Positions 53,793 through 63,136 of a stretch of 64,000 nucleotides of DNA are shown in pieces. The notes under the pieces were generated by a model. The model ran no database searches, was not told the origin of the DNA, and worked only from the letters and a program-made list of their open reading frames with translations. The stretch covers positions 1 through 64,000 of the forward strand of contig LDWW01000008.1 in assembly GCA_001045525.1 (NCBI GenBank). The letters are read 5' to 3'. The position numbers were made by a program, and so were the translations under genes. Each line of letters begins with the position of its first letter. Within the stretch, counting starts at the first letter, position 1. The stretch comes from Chitinispirillum alkaliphilum (GTDB taxonomy: Bacteria > Fibrobacterota > Chitinivibrionia > Chitinivibrionales > Chitinispirillaceae).

Positions 53793-54569
53793 ATGGTGAA
53801 ACGGTTATTTTGCGTTTGTCTTCTCGGTATTTTCTCCCAAATACCACTCTCAGCAGAACCTCAGTTCCTTAACATATACGGTAACCTCGGCTACGGGTTC
53901 GGCATGGGCGGGTACTACATAGGCTCAAGCGACACCTACCATGGTAACAACGACCCCATCGAAACAAAAGACCATTTTCTCAATCTTGGTCATGGATTTA
54001 AAATGGAGGTGGGAAGCGGCATAATGATACTCCCGTTCCTCGAAACAAGAATCTCTTTTGACCTCACATTAGGGGCTCCTTCTCCGGAAATCCGCTCGCG
54101 GAGAACAAACGAAATAGTTGAGGATACGGTTATCGACTACAGCTATTCATCAAGGGGGTTACGGGTTATCTTTGCACCCTATTTTGAACTCATAGACAAT
54201 GTGGAGATGTATCTTGGAGTAGGCATGGTATTCAATTCTGTTCGTTCAAAGCAGGAAATAACCATAACCATAAGTGAACCGGAAATACTTCGAACCGCAG
54301 AAATTGTTCAGGAAATTCCACTTGCAATCGGGTTTACTGGGGTTGCAGGTATAGAGTTTCCTATTGCAGAATCTATCTCGTTTATGGGAGAGATCAGATT
54401 CGAACAAATGAACCACAAACTCCAACGAGAACAGGTGGAGTCCCTTTTCAACTTCCCTGATATCAGAACCATTTCATATGAGCAGGATGACACAGAAAGG
54501 AATCCCCCCCCAAATATCCCGGGGTCAAACTGGGGGATAAGATTAGGATTAAAGCTTTGGCTCTTGTGA
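53793..54569 (+). CDS. Outer-membrane beta-barrel protein (unknown)
   Basis: A signal peptide (V-K-R-L-F-C-V-C-L-L-G-I-F-S-Q-I-P-L-S-A) precedes a glycine/aromatic-rich, strand-forming protein of 258 residues ending L-K-L-W-L-L. No family is recognised beyond OMP-type small barrels. AAGGAGG lies only two bases before the ATG; a GTG one codon later (53796) has better spacing and may be the true start. It converges on the next gene with 16 bases between stops. Confidence 0.6.
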   Translation: MVKRLFCVCLLGIFSQIPLSAEPQFLNIYGNLGYGFGMGGYYIGSSDTYHGNNDPIETKDHFLNLGHGFKMEVGSGIMILPFLETRISFDLTLGAPSPEIRSRRTNEIVEDTVIDYSYSSRGLRVIFAPYFELIDNVEMYLGVGMVFNSVRSKQEITITISEPEILRTAEIVQEIPLAIGFTGVAGIEFPIAESISFMGEIRFEQMNHKLQREQVESLFNFPDIRTISYEQDDTERNPPPNIPGSNWGIRLGLKLWLL

Positions 54570-54585
54570 TACACCAGCCAAAAAC

Positions 54586-55716
54586 TCAAAACTCAAAGCT
54601 GGCTGTGACTCCCCATTCATCCTGACCCATGTAGAAGTCGAAATACATTGGGTCAATATACAGCCCGGCTCCTCCAAAAAAGAGGTTATCCATTTTCAAC
54701 GATGATGTCAATTCTGAAATCTTTTCTGGTGCTCTTGCAAATCCAAATCGTACAAAATAGTTGGAAAACAACCGACCTTGCAGTCCGCCACGAAAGATAT
54801 ACACAATATCAGTGTTCCTGTCAAAAAGACCCAGAATCTCCACATCAAAAGGAACCGTAACCTCAACACCCTGCATCAGATTAAGCTTGTATGCAACGCC
54901 GGTGACCAAAGTACGTTGCCTGGATTCGATCCAACCTCTGCTTTTTTTATCCTCCTGAACACTCTCACCGGTAATATCAACAGACATTGAATCGTTCACC
55001 ATACCGGTATCTGAAAATTCCAGATAAGATGCATCGGTGCGTTTCCACTCATAACCAAGCAGATTTCTGAATACAAGTGAAAAGTCGAGATTAGGTGTAA
55101 CATTGGATTGGAAAAAGCCCAGATCCATTGTCAGTCGCCTAAGGTGATTTTCACTTTCCAGAATAAATCTGCCATCGTTATCGATGAAATTATTCGTTTC
55201 ACTCAACTGGTTGCCTGAAGTGTTATGTGGAGGCGTAAACATCTCCTCATTCCAGCTCATACGCTGATATTTAAAGTTCAATCCATATTCAACCGGCCCT
55301 TGTGCATCGACCTGTTCAGAAAGCCGTCCTGACAAGTTTGTGGTAAATTCATAAATCTGACCGGCTTCACCTCTGTTCATCCTGTAAAACAAGCCAATTG
55401 CACCCTCATTCGTTGCGAATCCCATACCCAGGGGAAGCTGAATTTTCTCATAAAGAGAATCCTGATCATACCCCAGTGCAATGACTCCCCTCTCACTTAA
55501 GTGACTTCTGTAGCTATAAACCAATGCGGGGTTAATCAGTCCCTGCATCACTCCCCTGGGCATAGCGGTTCCGGCTCCACCCAGAGACCGCGAGATCAGA
55601 CTACTCGATGTGAGCTGAGAAGTCAGAACTCTGTCTGTTTCCTCTGCAATAACAGAAAAAGTAAAAAGGGTGCAGAAACAAACCACTATGATGGCTATAG
55701 AAATTTTTATTTTCAT
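54586..55716 (-). CDS. PorV-like outer-membrane barrel protein
   Basis: Signal peptide (K-I-K-I-S-I-A-I-I-V-V-C-F-C-T-L-F-T-F-S-V-I-A) then S-R-S-L-G-G-A-G-T-A-M-P-R-G and L-I-N-P-A-L-V, the same motif order as the other two PorV-like genes in the window. Ends in F-E-F, a terminal aromatic residue typical of barrels. Ribosome site GGAGAT precedes the ATG. Confidence 0.75.
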   Translation of the reverse strand: MKIKISIAIIVVCFCTLFTFSVIAEETDRVLTSQLTSSSLISRSLGGAGTAMPRGVMQGLINPALVYSYRSHLSERGVIALGYDQDSLYEKIQLPLGMGFATNEGAIGLFYRMNRGEAGQIYEFTTNLSGRLSEQVDAQGPVEYGLNFKYQRMSWNEEMFTPPHNTSGNQLSETNNFIDNDGRFILESENHLRRLTMDLGFFQSNVTPNLDFSLVFRNLLGYEWKRTDASYLEFSDTGMVNDSMSVDITGESVQEDKKSRGWIESRQRTLVTGVAYKLNLMQGVEVTVPFDVEILGLFDRNTDIVYIFRGGLQGRLFSNYFVRFGFARAPEKISELTSSLKMDNLFFGGAGLYIDPMYFDFYMGQDEWGVTASFEF

Positions 55717-55940
55717 TTTAATCTCCGTCTATTTTCACGTTGGGAGCAAGCATTACTACAGGCAGACACAAAAAATTACCGTTAGCACTGCAGATAATTT
55801 ATTTAAATATAGATCATGCTTGGAAGATTAAAGAAATACAGCCACAAAGAATGATACTGCCTGGAAAAAAAACTACAGAAATGCCAGATCACGGTAAACC
55901 ATTCAAATTCATAGAGTTTTGATTTTAAATATTCTCATTC

Positions 55941-58037
55941 TCACCAGATTCGGGTACCCAGCTCAAGAGAGAAAAAGCGTCCGGGTGTAAGAGTTCCGGG
56001 AGACTCCTCAATTTCAGCATCGAAGAGGTTTTGTGCGCTCAAAACCGCCCAATACGTGTTTTCAAAGTCCAATCTCAGAGTAAGATCTGTACGTATATAG
56101 GGATCAAGCTCCTGAAACCTGGAGTTTTCTAAATCCATAAATCCCCGCTTACCGACAAACACCTTTGCCAATGTTCCCTGAAATGTATACCTGCCAAAAT
56201 CCGATTTCAACTGAGCTCTAACAGCTCCGTTATGATCGGGTATGTAGTCTAAAGCGGTTAATTCATCCCTATTTTTTGTGTTCTGGTGATTGTAGTTTGC
56301 ATTGAGCCTTATCCAGTGGGCGGGTTCCCAGTCGATCTCCAGCTCAGCGCCACGGGAAACCGCTCGATTTACATTCCTGTGCGTGACCCCTACAACATCA
56401 TCTATGAACAGCCGCTGAGTGATCAGGTCTTTCATACTGTTGTAATAGATATCGCAAACAAATCTGAAACTCTCAGTGGGTCTGAACTCAATACCTCCGT
56501 CAACTGACCTTATACGCTCAGGCTCAAGGTTTGGGTTTGACCTGAGTAAAATGATATTATTCAGCTGCATATCGGGCATAAACAACTCACTCGTTGCAGG
56601 TGCCCTGAAAGCAGTTCCGGCAGAAGTCCTTAAAATCAGCTTATCGTGTGCCCGCCAGGCAAATCCAAACTTTGGAGAAATTGAGCCGGATGAAACAGAG
56701 TTAAAATCAGATCTGATCCCGGAGGTCAGCTCAACTCTCCAGGGTAATCTAAACTCATTCTGAAGATAAATCCCCCCGGCAGAGATAAACTCATCCACCC
56801 CGTAAGATCCACTTATGGTATCCTTAGTTCTGGAATCGAGTGTGGCTCCGAAACTGATATTATTGAACAGGTAATCAAAACCCGCTGTCCAGGTTCCTGC
56901 CAGGGAAGATCTGTAAATGTAGTTTCCCTCAATTTGCCAGTCACCGGATCTGGAGTTCCAGAATGTTGGACGGTGTGAGGCTGCATATGGAGTTTCACCA
57001 TAAAATGTACCATCAACCACTCTGAAAAATCCTCCCAGCCCGATTTCGGACTGTTCTCCAAGCATAACTCTTAGCTGAGGTCCCAGCAGAAACATCTGCC
57101 CCTTTGTAGTCACTTCATAACCCGGTATACCGCGTGTAAGACCAAATCCAAGCTCACTTGCAAAGAACCGCGCATGAACGGTAAGATCAACATCCTCATT
57201 TATAAAAAATCCCCCCCTGGACATTAAGCGCACATCGCGGTATTCATGATTGTCCCCTTCCTTATAGAAAGTGTTCTCACCGCTTCTCACAAAAGCGCTG
57301 TCTCTCATCAGGTAATTTCCAATACTCCTTACTCCTCCAGAGAGCAACAGATTGAATCTTTCCCTCTGGGCTCCAAATAAAAAGCTATTGTTATAATAGG
57401 CCTTTTTGAAGCTTGAATTCAGAAATTCACTTCCCCTGTAACCATTTGTTCTGTTATAAAGGGCGGTGAATGGCAGGCTGGTTTCGGTACGAGCTTCCAG
57501 TTCAACGGCAGATTTGGGATTTCTGGTTATTACATTTATGACACCGCCAAAAGCATTTGCTCCATAGAGTGAAGAGTATGGTCCTCTCACTATTTCTATT
57601 CTTTCCACAGCCTCCAGCGGAATCACATTAAGAATAAGAAAAGGGGTCCCCGCAGCATTAGTAGGAATACCGTCAACCAAAACGAGAACCCGTGTAGCAG
57701 CAAGTGCCCCCGGAATCCCCCGCATCATAATATCCGAGGGGATCCCCTCCCCCATTCCGACATTTCTTCGGACCTGTACCCCAGAGCTTCCGGAGAGAAG
57801 GTCATCTATATTGTGTGCGGTGGAAGAAGCGATCTCTTCTCTGGAAATGACACTTACACTCACCGGTAATTCTGAGACTTTACGCTCATTCCTTGTAGCT
57901 GTAACCACAATTTCCTCAAGCTTCACGATATCGGTGCTGTCACTTGGGTCTGCACTATTTCCCTGCACAAGAGCGCTGAAAAGAAGGATGAACGATATAA
58001 AAGTACCTCTCAGGGATCCAAAATATATTTTACTCAT
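55941..58037 (-). CDS. TonB-dependent outer-membrane receptor
   Basis: After a signal peptide comes the TonB box region (E-E-I-V-V-T-A-T-R) and a plug domain (about 50-165) with R-G-P-Y-S-S-L-Y-G-A-N-A-F-G-G-V-I-N-V-I. A 22-strand barrel fills the rest and the last residue is W. The receptor imports a scarce nutrient (metal chelate, vitamin or sugar) using TonB energy. Ligand unknown; BtuB/CirA style. The window's only TonB-like C-terminus is the distant 155-1741 gene. No riboswitch was seen upstream. Confidence 0.93.
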   Translation of the reverse strand: MSKIYFGSLRGTFISFILLFSALVQGNSADPSDSTDIVKLEEIVVTATRNERKVSELPVSVSVISREEIASSTAHNIDDLLSGSSGVQVRRNVGMGEGIPSDIMMRGIPGALAATRVLVLVDGIPTNAAGTPFLILNVIPLEAVERIEIVRGPYSSLYGANAFGGVINVITRNPKSAVELEARTETSLPFTALYNRTNGYRGSEFLNSSFKKAYYNNSFLFGAQRERFNLLLSGGVRSIGNYLMRDSAFVRSGENTFYKEGDNHEYRDVRLMSRGGFFINEDVDLTVHARFFASELGFGLTRGIPGYEVTTKGQMFLLGPQLRVMLGEQSEIGLGGFFRVVDGTFYGETPYAASHRPTFWNSRSGDWQIEGNYIYRSSLAGTWTAGFDYLFNNISFGATLDSRTKDTISGSYGVDEFISAGGIYLQNEFRLPWRVELTSGIRSDFNSVSSGSISPKFGFAWRAHDKLILRTSAGTAFRAPATSELFMPDMQLNNIILLRSNPNLEPERIRSVDGGIEFRPTESFRFVCDIYYNSMKDLITQRLFIDDVVGVTHRNVNRAVSRGAELEIDWEPAHWIRLNANYNHQNTKNRDELTALDYIPDHNGAVRAQLKSDFGRYTFQGTLAKVFVGKRGFMDLENSRFQELDPYIRTDLTLRLDFENTYWAVLSAQNLFDAEIEESPGTLTPGRFFSLELGTRIW

Positions 58038-58123
58038 GTATCAAATATCCTTGGTATAGATTCGTAATATTATAGAATTTAAAATACTCTTATAAAAGGG
58101 TGTCAGTTAAAGAAAATTTTTTC

Positions 58124-58152
58124 TTGATTTGATATTGTATAAATGGTATTTT
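58124..58152 (+). promoter_or_regulatory. rpmE: Sigma70-like promoter for rpmE
   Basis: TTGATT (58124-58129) and TATTTT (58147-58152) are 17 bases apart, with the -10 box ending 42 bases before the rpmE ATG, the same spacing as for rpmB and rplM. Confidence 0.5.
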
Positions 58153-58194
58153 TGCTTTTCTATATTAATATCATTGAAATTATTGGAGAAACAC

Positions 58195-58407
58195 ATGCGA
58201 GAAAAGATTCACCCAAAATATGAAGAAGCTACCTTCACCTGTTCATGCGGGAATATAATCAAAACCCGTGCGACTACCAAAAGCACCCATATTGAAATCT
58301 GCAATGCGTGCCATCCGTTCTACACAGGAAAGCAGAAACTCATTGACAGCGCCGGAAGAGTGGAACGTTTCCGTAAACGTTATGAGAAAGCCAAAAAAGA
58401 ATCTTAG
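58195..58407 (+). CDS. rpmE: 50S ribosomal protein bL31 (zinc-binding form)
   Basis: ATG at 58195 with TTGGAGA upstream gives a 70-residue protein: [12 protein letters not shown] (C16, C18), then [10 protein letters not shown] (C36, C39) and R-V-E-R-F-R-K-R-Y. The four cysteines mark the zinc-bound C+ form. The frame extends upstream to 58129, but the ribosome site decides the start. Confidence 0.95.
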   Translation: MREKIHPKYEEATFTCSCGNIIKTRATTKSTHIEICNACHPFYTGKQKLIDSAGRVERFRKRYEKAKKES

Positions 58408-58428
58408 CATTCTGAAAGAATAAAGATA

Positions 58429-58463
58429 CGGCGAAGAAGGAGAAATCCTTTTTCGCCTTTTTA
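58429..58463 (+). terminator. rpmE: Intrinsic terminator of rpmE
   Basis: CGGCGAAGAAGGA (58429-58441) pairs with TCCTTTTTCGCC (58446-58457) with one G-T pair, a GAAA loop and a T tract. It lies 21 bases after the rpmE stop, so prfA needs its own promoter or readthrough. Confidence 0.88.
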
Positions 58464-58532
58464 TTTGATAACCTGCCTCTTGTATTACAGCTTCATGCAT
58501 TTAAAATATCCACAGGTCCTGAAAGCTTATTT

Positions 58533-59606
58533 ATGATTTACAAAAAAGTAGAAGAAGTTTTGAAGAAACACAGTGAACTTGAAAGCCTTCTTGCCTCTCC
58601 TGAAGTAACAGGAGACCCTTCAAAGATGGAAAAAGTGGGCCGAGAGTACAATGCCATAACACGTAATCTTCCGGTTTTCAAACATTACCTCAAGCTTATT
58701 CATGATATCGACTCCACGGACAAGCTGCTGGAAAGCGAAAGTGATCCTGAGATGATAGAACTGGCCCAGGAGGAGTTGTCAGGTTACAAAAAAGAGCTTC
58801 CGGAACTTGAGCAAAAGGTTAAATACCTTCTCGTCCCACGGGACCCCAAGGATGTGAAAAACGCGGTTATGGAGATCAGAGCAGGAACAGGTGGTACTGA
58901 AGCTGGGATATTTGCAGCCGATCTTTACAGGCTTTACACCCATTATATTGAGAAAAAGGGGTGGAAAATCGAAATCCTCAGCTCCAGTTTCGGAGATCTT
59001 GGTGCAGTAAAAGAGGTCATATTCATGGTTAAAGGGGATAACGCCTATGGTACACTGAAATATGAATCCGGGGTTCATCGTGTTCAGCGTGTACCACAAA
59101 CAGAAACACAGGGACGCCTTCACACCTCAGCTGCATCAGTTGCGGTTTTTCCCGAAGCGGATGAATTTGAGATTGATATCAATCCCGAAGAACTGCGCAT
59201 AGACCTTTTCTGTTCGAGCGGACCCGGCGGACAATCTGTCAACACAACCTACTCAGCGGTGCGAATCGTACACATACCAACCGGTGTTACAGTTTCTTGT
59301 CAGGATGAAAAATCACAGCACAAGAATAAGGCGAAGGCAATGAAGGTGCTCCAGACCCGTCTTTACGAAAAACAGCTTGCAGAGATTGAAGCAAAAGAAT
59401 CTGCAGAGCGTAAAAGTATGGTAAGCAGCGGTGACAGAAGTGCTAAAATCCGCACCTACAATTTTCCTCAAAACCGCATAACCGATCACCGAATTAACCT
59501 CACGCTCTACAGTCTTGACTCTGCAATGAACGGCGATATCGATGAACTGGTGGAGTCACTATCTCTGGCAGAACTCAATGAACAGATAAAAAAGACCGGA
59601 ATGTAA
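58533..59606 (+). CDS. prfA: Peptide chain release factor 1
   Basis: RF1 reads UAA/UAG and releases the nascent chain. The 357-residue protein has R-V-P-Q-T-E-T-Q-G-R-L-H-T-S-A-A-S-V and the catalytic G-G-Q in S-S-G-P-G-G-Q-S-V-N. No programmed frameshift, unlike RF2. The GGQ glutamine is the substrate of PrmC, encoded 23 bases downstream. Confidence 0.95.
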   Translation: MIYKKVEEVLKKHSELESLLASPEVTGDPSKMEKVGREYNAITRNLPVFKHYLKLIHDIDSTDKLLESESDPEMIELAQEELSGYKKELPELEQKVKYLLVPRDPKDVKNAVMEIRAGTGGTEAGIFAADLYRLYTHYIEKKGWKIEILSSSFGDLGAVKEVIFMVKGDNAYGTLKYESGVHRVQRVPQTETQGRLHTSAASVAVFPEADEFEIDINPEELRIDLFCSSGPGGQSVNTTYSAVRIVHIPTGVTVSCQDEKSQHKNKAKAMKVLQTRLYEKQLAEIEAKESAERKSMVSSGDRSAKIRTYNFPQNRITDHRINLTLYSLDSAMNGDIDELVESLSLAELNEQIKKTGM

Positions 59607-59629
59607 TATGCCAAAGGAGATTTGGATCA

Positions 59630-60463
59630 ATGAACAGGGGTAGAGCCCTGAGGCTAATGGAAACCCGTCTGCGCCCTCTTCTTGGTGAATTCAGCCAAAG
59701 TGAAGCAGAAATAGCTCTTATGACTCTGCTAAACATTTCCAGAACGGAGCTACTGCTCTCACTTGACAAAGATTTAGACAGCGAATTACAGAATCAGATT
59801 GAGACTATCATAAATCGCAGACTACAGCACGAACCACTTCAGTATATTCTCGGCAAGGCATATTTCTACGACCGAGAGTTTATTGTTACTCCTGATGTAC
59901 TCATACCACGCCCCGACACAGAAGTAATAATAGAGAAGATATTGTCAGATCAGAAATGTAAAAAGTGCTGTTTTGCCGACCTTGGCACAGGCTCAGGAAT
60001 TATCGCTGCGACATTGAAAAACCAAAAACCACAGTGGCGTGCGTTTGCAGTAGATATTTCTCCCCGGGCACTGAAAGTTGCCAGACAAAACACAGCTTCC
60101 AAAGTAAACCTGCTCTGCGCTGATATGGTGAGTTCTTTTAAAAGAATGGATTTTTTTGATTTCATCATCAGCAACCCCCCCTACATTTCTGCCGGAGAGA
60201 TAAAAACTCTGGATAAAAGTGTTGTCGAGTTTGAACCCTACGGTGCGCTTTACGGAGGTGAAGACGGTCTGCATTTTTACAGACTCCTGGCATCAGAAGC
60301 ACCTTACTACCTTGTACAAGGAGGATATTTATATCTGGAGATCGGGTACAATCAGGGTCAGGCAGTTACAGAGATTTTAAGCGATGAAGGGTGGGATGAG
60401 ATTATATTAACAAAAGACCTTCAGGGCCATCCAAGAGTTATCAGCGCAAAACACGGAAAATAA
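59630..60463 (+). CDS. prmC: Release-factor glutamine N5-methyltransferase
   Basis: PrmC methylates the GGQ glutamine of release factors using SAM. The 277-residue protein has an N-terminal helical domain, SAM motif D-L-G-T-G-S-G-I-I-A and catalytic N-P-P-Y at I-S-N-P-P-Y-I-S. Ribosome site AAGGAG before ATG. It forms the classic prfA-prmC pair. Confidence 0.94.
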   Translation: MNRGRALRLMETRLRPLLGEFSQSEAEIALMTLLNISRTELLLSLDKDLDSELQNQIETIINRRLQHEPLQYILGKAYFYDREFIVTPDVLIPRPDTEVIIEKILSDQKCKKCCFADLGTGSGIIAATLKNQKPQWRAFAVDISPRALKVARQNTASKVNLLCADMVSSFKRMDFFDFIISNPPYISAGEIKTLDKSVVEFEPYGALYGGEDGLHFYRLLASEAPYYLVQGGYLYLEIGYNQGQAVTEILSDEGWDEIILTKDLQGHPRVISAKHGK

Positions 60464-60477
60464 AACTGGACATATGC

Positions 60478-61530
60478 ATGGAAAACAACTCCCCCCTGCC
60501 CTCTTGGCTCAACAAAACGCTTCTTCCACAATGCGCATCCCTGATTTTTCGATTAATTACACTGACCCGTAATAAACTATACGACCACATCCCGACCTAT
60601 TCTGAAAAAATTGACCATCCAGTCATAAGTATCGGTGGTATCAGAGCCGGAGGTACAGGGAAAACCCCAGCTGCACTGCTTACCGGAAATATCCTCAGCT
60701 CACAAGGACACAACATCGCCTTTCTTTCAAGAGGGTATGGCAGGAAAAACACAGACCAGATAAAGATAGTTCACCCAACAGAGCACGCTACCTGGGATAC
60801 CATTGGTGATGAACCGGCGCTGCTTCATCAAAATCTTCCTCAGTCCTGGCTTGGTATTGGGGCAAAGCGGTTGAGAGTTGCAGATGAGCTGATCAGGGTT
60901 GTGCCCGAAGATACACTTTTTATCCTCGATGATGGATTTCAGCACAGAAAAATACGCCGCGACATAGAAATTGTGTGTGTACATCCACACCTTTTTTCTG
61001 ATCACATGCTTCCCTGGGGTTTCTTAAGAGAGCCCCTAAGGTCACTTAAAAGGGCTGATCTTATACTGCTTATCGGCTCATCAGATGATAGAAACGATCT
61101 CCACACCGCAGCAGAAAAAATTCAACAGAAGTTTAAGGGCCTACAGATATCCATTTTGACCCAAAAACCGGTTTTTTGGGTCAATGGCCAAACCGGTGAG
61201 AAAAGAGAAACTCTTCCCCTGAGCAACCCCTCACTCGTTTGTGCAATTGCCCGGCCACACCGCTTTATAAATACAGTCAGATCCCTGGGCATAGAGCTGT
61301 CAGATGTTTTATGCTTCAAAGATCATTATGTTTTCCAATTGCATGATTTGACGAAAAAGCAGAAATTATATTCAACAGGAATAGTAACCACGGAGAAAGA
61401 CTACATACGCCTTAGTGCTATGAATCTTTCCGAGCTTCCGCAGATGTGGTATTTAAAGATGAATTTGGAATTTTTAAACAAAAATTCTGAGGACGCTTTT
61501 TTTTCCGCCATAAAAAAAATAAAACTGTAA
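60478..61530 (+). CDS. lpxK: Tetraacyldisaccharide 4'-kinase
   Basis: LpxK phosphorylates the 4' position to make lipid IVA at the inner membrane. The 350-residue protein has a P-loop G-G-T-G-K-T-P near 60, a D-D-G-F-Q-H-R-K motif near 155 and C-terminal T-E-K-D-Y-I-R. The N-terminus is moderately hydrophobic, as expected. It follows prmC after 14 bases. Confidence 0.93.
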   Translation: MENNSPLPSWLNKTLLPQCASLIFRLITLTRNKLYDHIPTYSEKIDHPVISIGGIRAGGTGKTPAALLTGNILSSQGHNIAFLSRGYGRKNTDQIKIVHPTEHATWDTIGDEPALLHQNLPQSWLGIGAKRLRVADELIRVVPEDTLFILDDGFQHRKIRRDIEIVCVHPHLFSDHMLPWGFLREPLRSLKRADLILLIGSSDDRNDLHTAAEKIQQKFKGLQISILTQKPVFWVNGQTGEKRETLPLSNPSLVCAIARPHRFINTVRSLGIELSDVLCFKDHYVFQLHDLTKKQKLYSTGIVTTEKDYIRLSAMNLSELPQMWYLKMNLEFLNKNSEDAFFSAIKKIKL

Positions 61531-61581
61531 TTTATATAGTAAGACAAAAAATCTCTGAAGTCATCCAAGGAGGACACCTTA

Positions 61582-61974
61582 ATGAAATCTGCTTATCTGC
61601 TTAGTGTGACAGCTATTTTTCTTACCATAATGGTTTCAGCTGTATCAGGTGATTTACCAGAACCGGAAAACCAAAAATTTGTTGAAATAACGACTCATTT
61701 CCCCAGCGTTTATAGAAATCTTAAGCCCCATTCAGAAGTAATCACCCAGCCCAAAAGGGGAGATCGTCTGGAGCTTGTTTCCGAAGGTAAGAGATGGTAC
61801 AGAGTACGGGTTGGAGATGAAACAGGATTTCTTGAAACAAGGGCAGGTATTATTATCTCGGAAGACAGCACCTCAAAATCCGGACTGTTTCTTATTCTGG
61901 GCCTGTTAATTATCGGAGGATTAGCTGGAGGAGGAGTTTTCTATTTCAGAAAACAAGAATCTACAGCTCCTTAG
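61582..61974 (+). CDS. SH3-domain bitopic membrane protein
   Basis: Signal-like helix (1-23), an SH3-like domain (about 32-93; K-R-G-D-R-L-E-L-V-S-E-G-K-R-W-Y-R-V and G-F-L-E-T-R-A-G) and a membrane helix (about 100-122). Bacterial SH3 domains bind peptidoglycan or peptides outside the cytoplasm. No other domain. AAGGAGGAC precedes the ATG. The next gene has the same SH3-TM front with cytoplasmic domains added, so they look like related partners. Confidence 0.78.
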   Translation: MKSAYLLSVTAIFLTIMVSAVSGDLPEPENQKFVEITTHFPSVYRNLKPHSEVITQPKRGDRLELVSEGKRWYRVRVGDETGFLETRAGIIISEDSTSKSGLFLILGLLIIGGLAGGGVFYFRKQESTAP

Positions 61975-61987
61975 GTACTGCATATTT

Positions 61988-63136
61988 ATGAAACTGTACT
62001 CAATGAAATTTCTTTTTCTCATTGGTCTGTTTTTTTCTTCTGCAATTTGTGATGAAGCAGAAGAGAGAAGATATGTCCAGATCAAATCCTCCTCCGCGAA
62101 TATCCTGGAATATCTTGGCCCAAGGGCACCTGTTTTGGGGATTGCAAGAAAAGGAAGTTCTTACCCACTGATATCAGAGGGGCAAAGATGGTGCAAAATA
62201 GAGTACCGCGGATCAAAGGGTTGGGTAGAGAAACAAAATGTCGATATAGTTTCTACCCCATCTTCATATCTGGCCAAGGATGCCAAAGGGGTATTATTTT
62301 TTATTATCGGTGCAGGAGCAGCTATTCTGCTTGGTGTATTGATTATGGCTGTACGCCGCAAACTCGCCGGTAAGAAAAGATCTGTCTATGTTCAGAAAAG
62401 CGCTCTGGTCATTGCAAAAGAGAGCAAATCAATAAAGTACATCCTCACCGATGAGACAGTTTCTTTAGATAAATGCTTCAAAGAAATAGGTTTTACAGTT
62501 TTAAACGCACCGAATCTCAAGACAGCAGAAAAAAGTATCAGCCATGCGATACCGGATCTGGTACTTGTTGACTGGCAATTCAGCCCGACCATTCAGCATG
62601 ATATTGAGCGTCTCTTTTCTCAGCGCCCATCAACCAGCAATGTCTATTTTCTTTTTTATAATGTCCCTGACAGCTTATTGCCCTCAGCTTCAAGTAAAAT
62701 GCTTTTAAATGCAGATTTTCTGGGCATTACGTTTTCCGATCGCGAGATATTCAAATCCGTCACACCGCTTATAATCACCTCTGAGAGGACAAAAAAAATC
62801 CGTAAAAGTGTTGAAACCTCCGCACTTGAAGGGGCAATTGAAAGCGGTAGCCTTCTTGAGGTTTTTCAATTTATTGAAGTGGGCAGAAAGAGTGGATGTC
62901 TGCTAATCGATACCACATCCCCCTATGGCTTGTTTTATTTCCGGGATGGTAGTATAATTTATGCATCAACAAAGGATAAACAGGGCAAACAAGCAGTGTT
63001 TTCAGTCCTGAATTTAAACTGCGGAACTTTCCGTTTCATACTGAATAAACGGCCTAAAGCAGCAAATACCGCAATTTCCACACTTCAGGTACTGATGGAG
63101 TGGACAAAGGAATTTGATGAAGCTAATGGGAATTGA
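61988..63136 (+). CDS. SH3-TM-pseudo-receiver-DUF4388 protein
   Basis: Signal helix (about 5-21), SH3-like domain (about 28-88; S-E-G-Q-R-W-C-K-I), membrane helix (about 101-122), then a cytoplasmic receiver-like domain (about 138-265) and DUF4388 (about 278-370; A-L-E-G-A-I-E-S-G-S-L-L-E-V-F-Q-F near its start). The receiver-like domain keeps D195 (L-V-L-V-D-W) at the phospho-acceptor position but lacks the acidic pair after strand 1 and the K after strand 5, so it is probably not phosphorylated normally. DUF4388 occurs in gliding and polysaccharide regulators. Overlaps ruvX by 20 bases. Confidence 0.82.
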   Translation: MKLYSMKFLFLIGLFFSSAICDEAEERRYVQIKSSSANILEYLGPRAPVLGIARKGSSYPLISEGQRWCKIEYRGSKGWVEKQNVDIVSTPSSYLAKDAKGVLFFIIGAGAAILLGVLIMAVRRKLAGKKRSVYVQKSALVIAKESKSIKYILTDETVSLDKCFKEIGFTVLNAPNLKTAEKSISHAIPDLVLVDWQFSPTIQHDIERLFSQRPSTSNVYFLFYNVPDSLLPSASSKMLLNADFLGITFSDREIFKSVTPLIITSERTKKIRKSVETSALEGAIESGSLLEVFQFIEVGRKSGCLLIDTTSPYGLFYFRDGSIIYASTKDKQGKQAVFSVLNLNCGTFRFILNKRPKAANTAISTLQVLMEWTKEFDEANGN

